A DNA stretch of 64,000 nt, from assembly GCF_031344055.1 (NCBI RefSeq), contig NZ_JADBEN010000002.1. One strand, given 5' to 3'. Positions within the stretch are counted from its first letter, which is position 1. The number at the start of each line of letters is the position of its first letter. Shown here piece by piece: positions 63,896 to 64,000 of the stretch. Under the pieces are notes generated by a model. That model did no database searches, was not told where the DNA came from, and saw nothing but the letters and a program-made list of their open reading frames with translations. A program made the translations under genes and the position numbers. This stretch comes from Methylobacillus flagellatus_A (lineage in GTDB: Bacteria; Pseudomonadota; Gammaproteobacteria; Burkholderiales; Methylophilaceae).

Positions 63896-64000
63896 ATGCT
63901 GGAAAAAATCATTGCCGCGGTTGCCGCCTGGATCATCGGCATCATCTCGACCATGGGCTACGGCGGCATCGTGTTGCTGATGGCGATCGAGTCCGCCTGC
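63896..64000 (+). CDS. DedA-family membrane protein (5' part only)
   Basis: The ATG at 63896 overlaps nothing and is one base after the mfd stop. The 35 visible residues include AAVAAWIIGIISTMGYGGIV and LLMAIESAC, the start of DedA proteins, in which E-x-A-C-P-x-P follows. DedA members are undecaprenyl-phosphate or lipid translocases. The rest is outside the window. Confidence 0.75.
   Translation, partial: MLEKIIAAVAAWIIGIISTMGYGGIVLLMAIESAC

Overview
The window looks like chromosome from a methylotrophic betaproteobacterium, most likely Methylophilaceae. That placement is inferred from a XoxF-type methanol dehydrogenase, a PEP-CTERM protein, the leuC-entericidin-leuD-leuB-asd order and uniformly GC-rich coding sequence. 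No rRNA, tRNA or CRISPR array was seen.

Layout. 1-9044 is a minus-strand biosynthesis block: argD-argF-argG, ppnP, yajQ, leuC, a small entericidin-like lipoprotein gene, leuD, leuB and asd (cut by the left edge). 9309-12129 holds a Rieske oxygenase, a DMT transporter and a lipoprotein. 12134-14487 is a NarL-type two-component system. 14484-17776 is a decayed chromosomal integron: an integrase remnant lacking its middle, three attC sites plus the start of a fourth, and small cassette genes (membrane protein, DUF1643 fragment, VOC protein, DUF4287 protein). 17773-20971 carries membrane or exported proteins of mostly unknown function and an M15 peptidase. 20991-25461 holds an orphan xoxF, a PEP-CTERM gene with a strong promoter overlapped by a Fur-like palindrome, and two lipoproteins. 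25631-36627 includes a Na/Pi cotransporter, a methyltransferase, a sorbosone-dehydrogenase-like lipoprotein, an HD-GYP phosphodiesterase, glnE and acs. 36703-42740 has a fused HAD/mannitol-1-phosphate dehydrogenase, an ETHE1-type persulfide dioxygenase with a Crp/Fnr regulator, and a signalling operon whose kinase is broken by frameshifts. 42991-48384 has prfC, a YchJ-like gene, a glycosyltransferase and a CpxAR-like system that faces a Spy/CpxP-like gene across an exact CpxR-type box. 49425-50568 has an EF-hand protein followed by a lone integron cassette with its own attC, encoding a PD-(D/E)XK nuclease-like protein. The right end is housekeeping: an ABC-F ATPase, yhdP, a nitrilase, tldD, a DUF2934 protein, mfd and the start of a DedA gene.

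Most noteworthy. (1) The relic integron, and the solitary cassette about 33 kb away whose attC resembles the integron's sites. (2) A 115-bp inverted-repeat element present twice, with a covarying base pair in its terminal stem, plus a shorter relative. (3) The CpxR box between the divergent Cpx-like genes. (4) The Fur-like operator on the promoter between xoxF and the PEP-CTERM gene. (5) A kinase pseudogene whose partner receiver and a degenerate dimerisation-domain protein remain intact. All functional calls are by eye from motifs and family memory; no database search was run.
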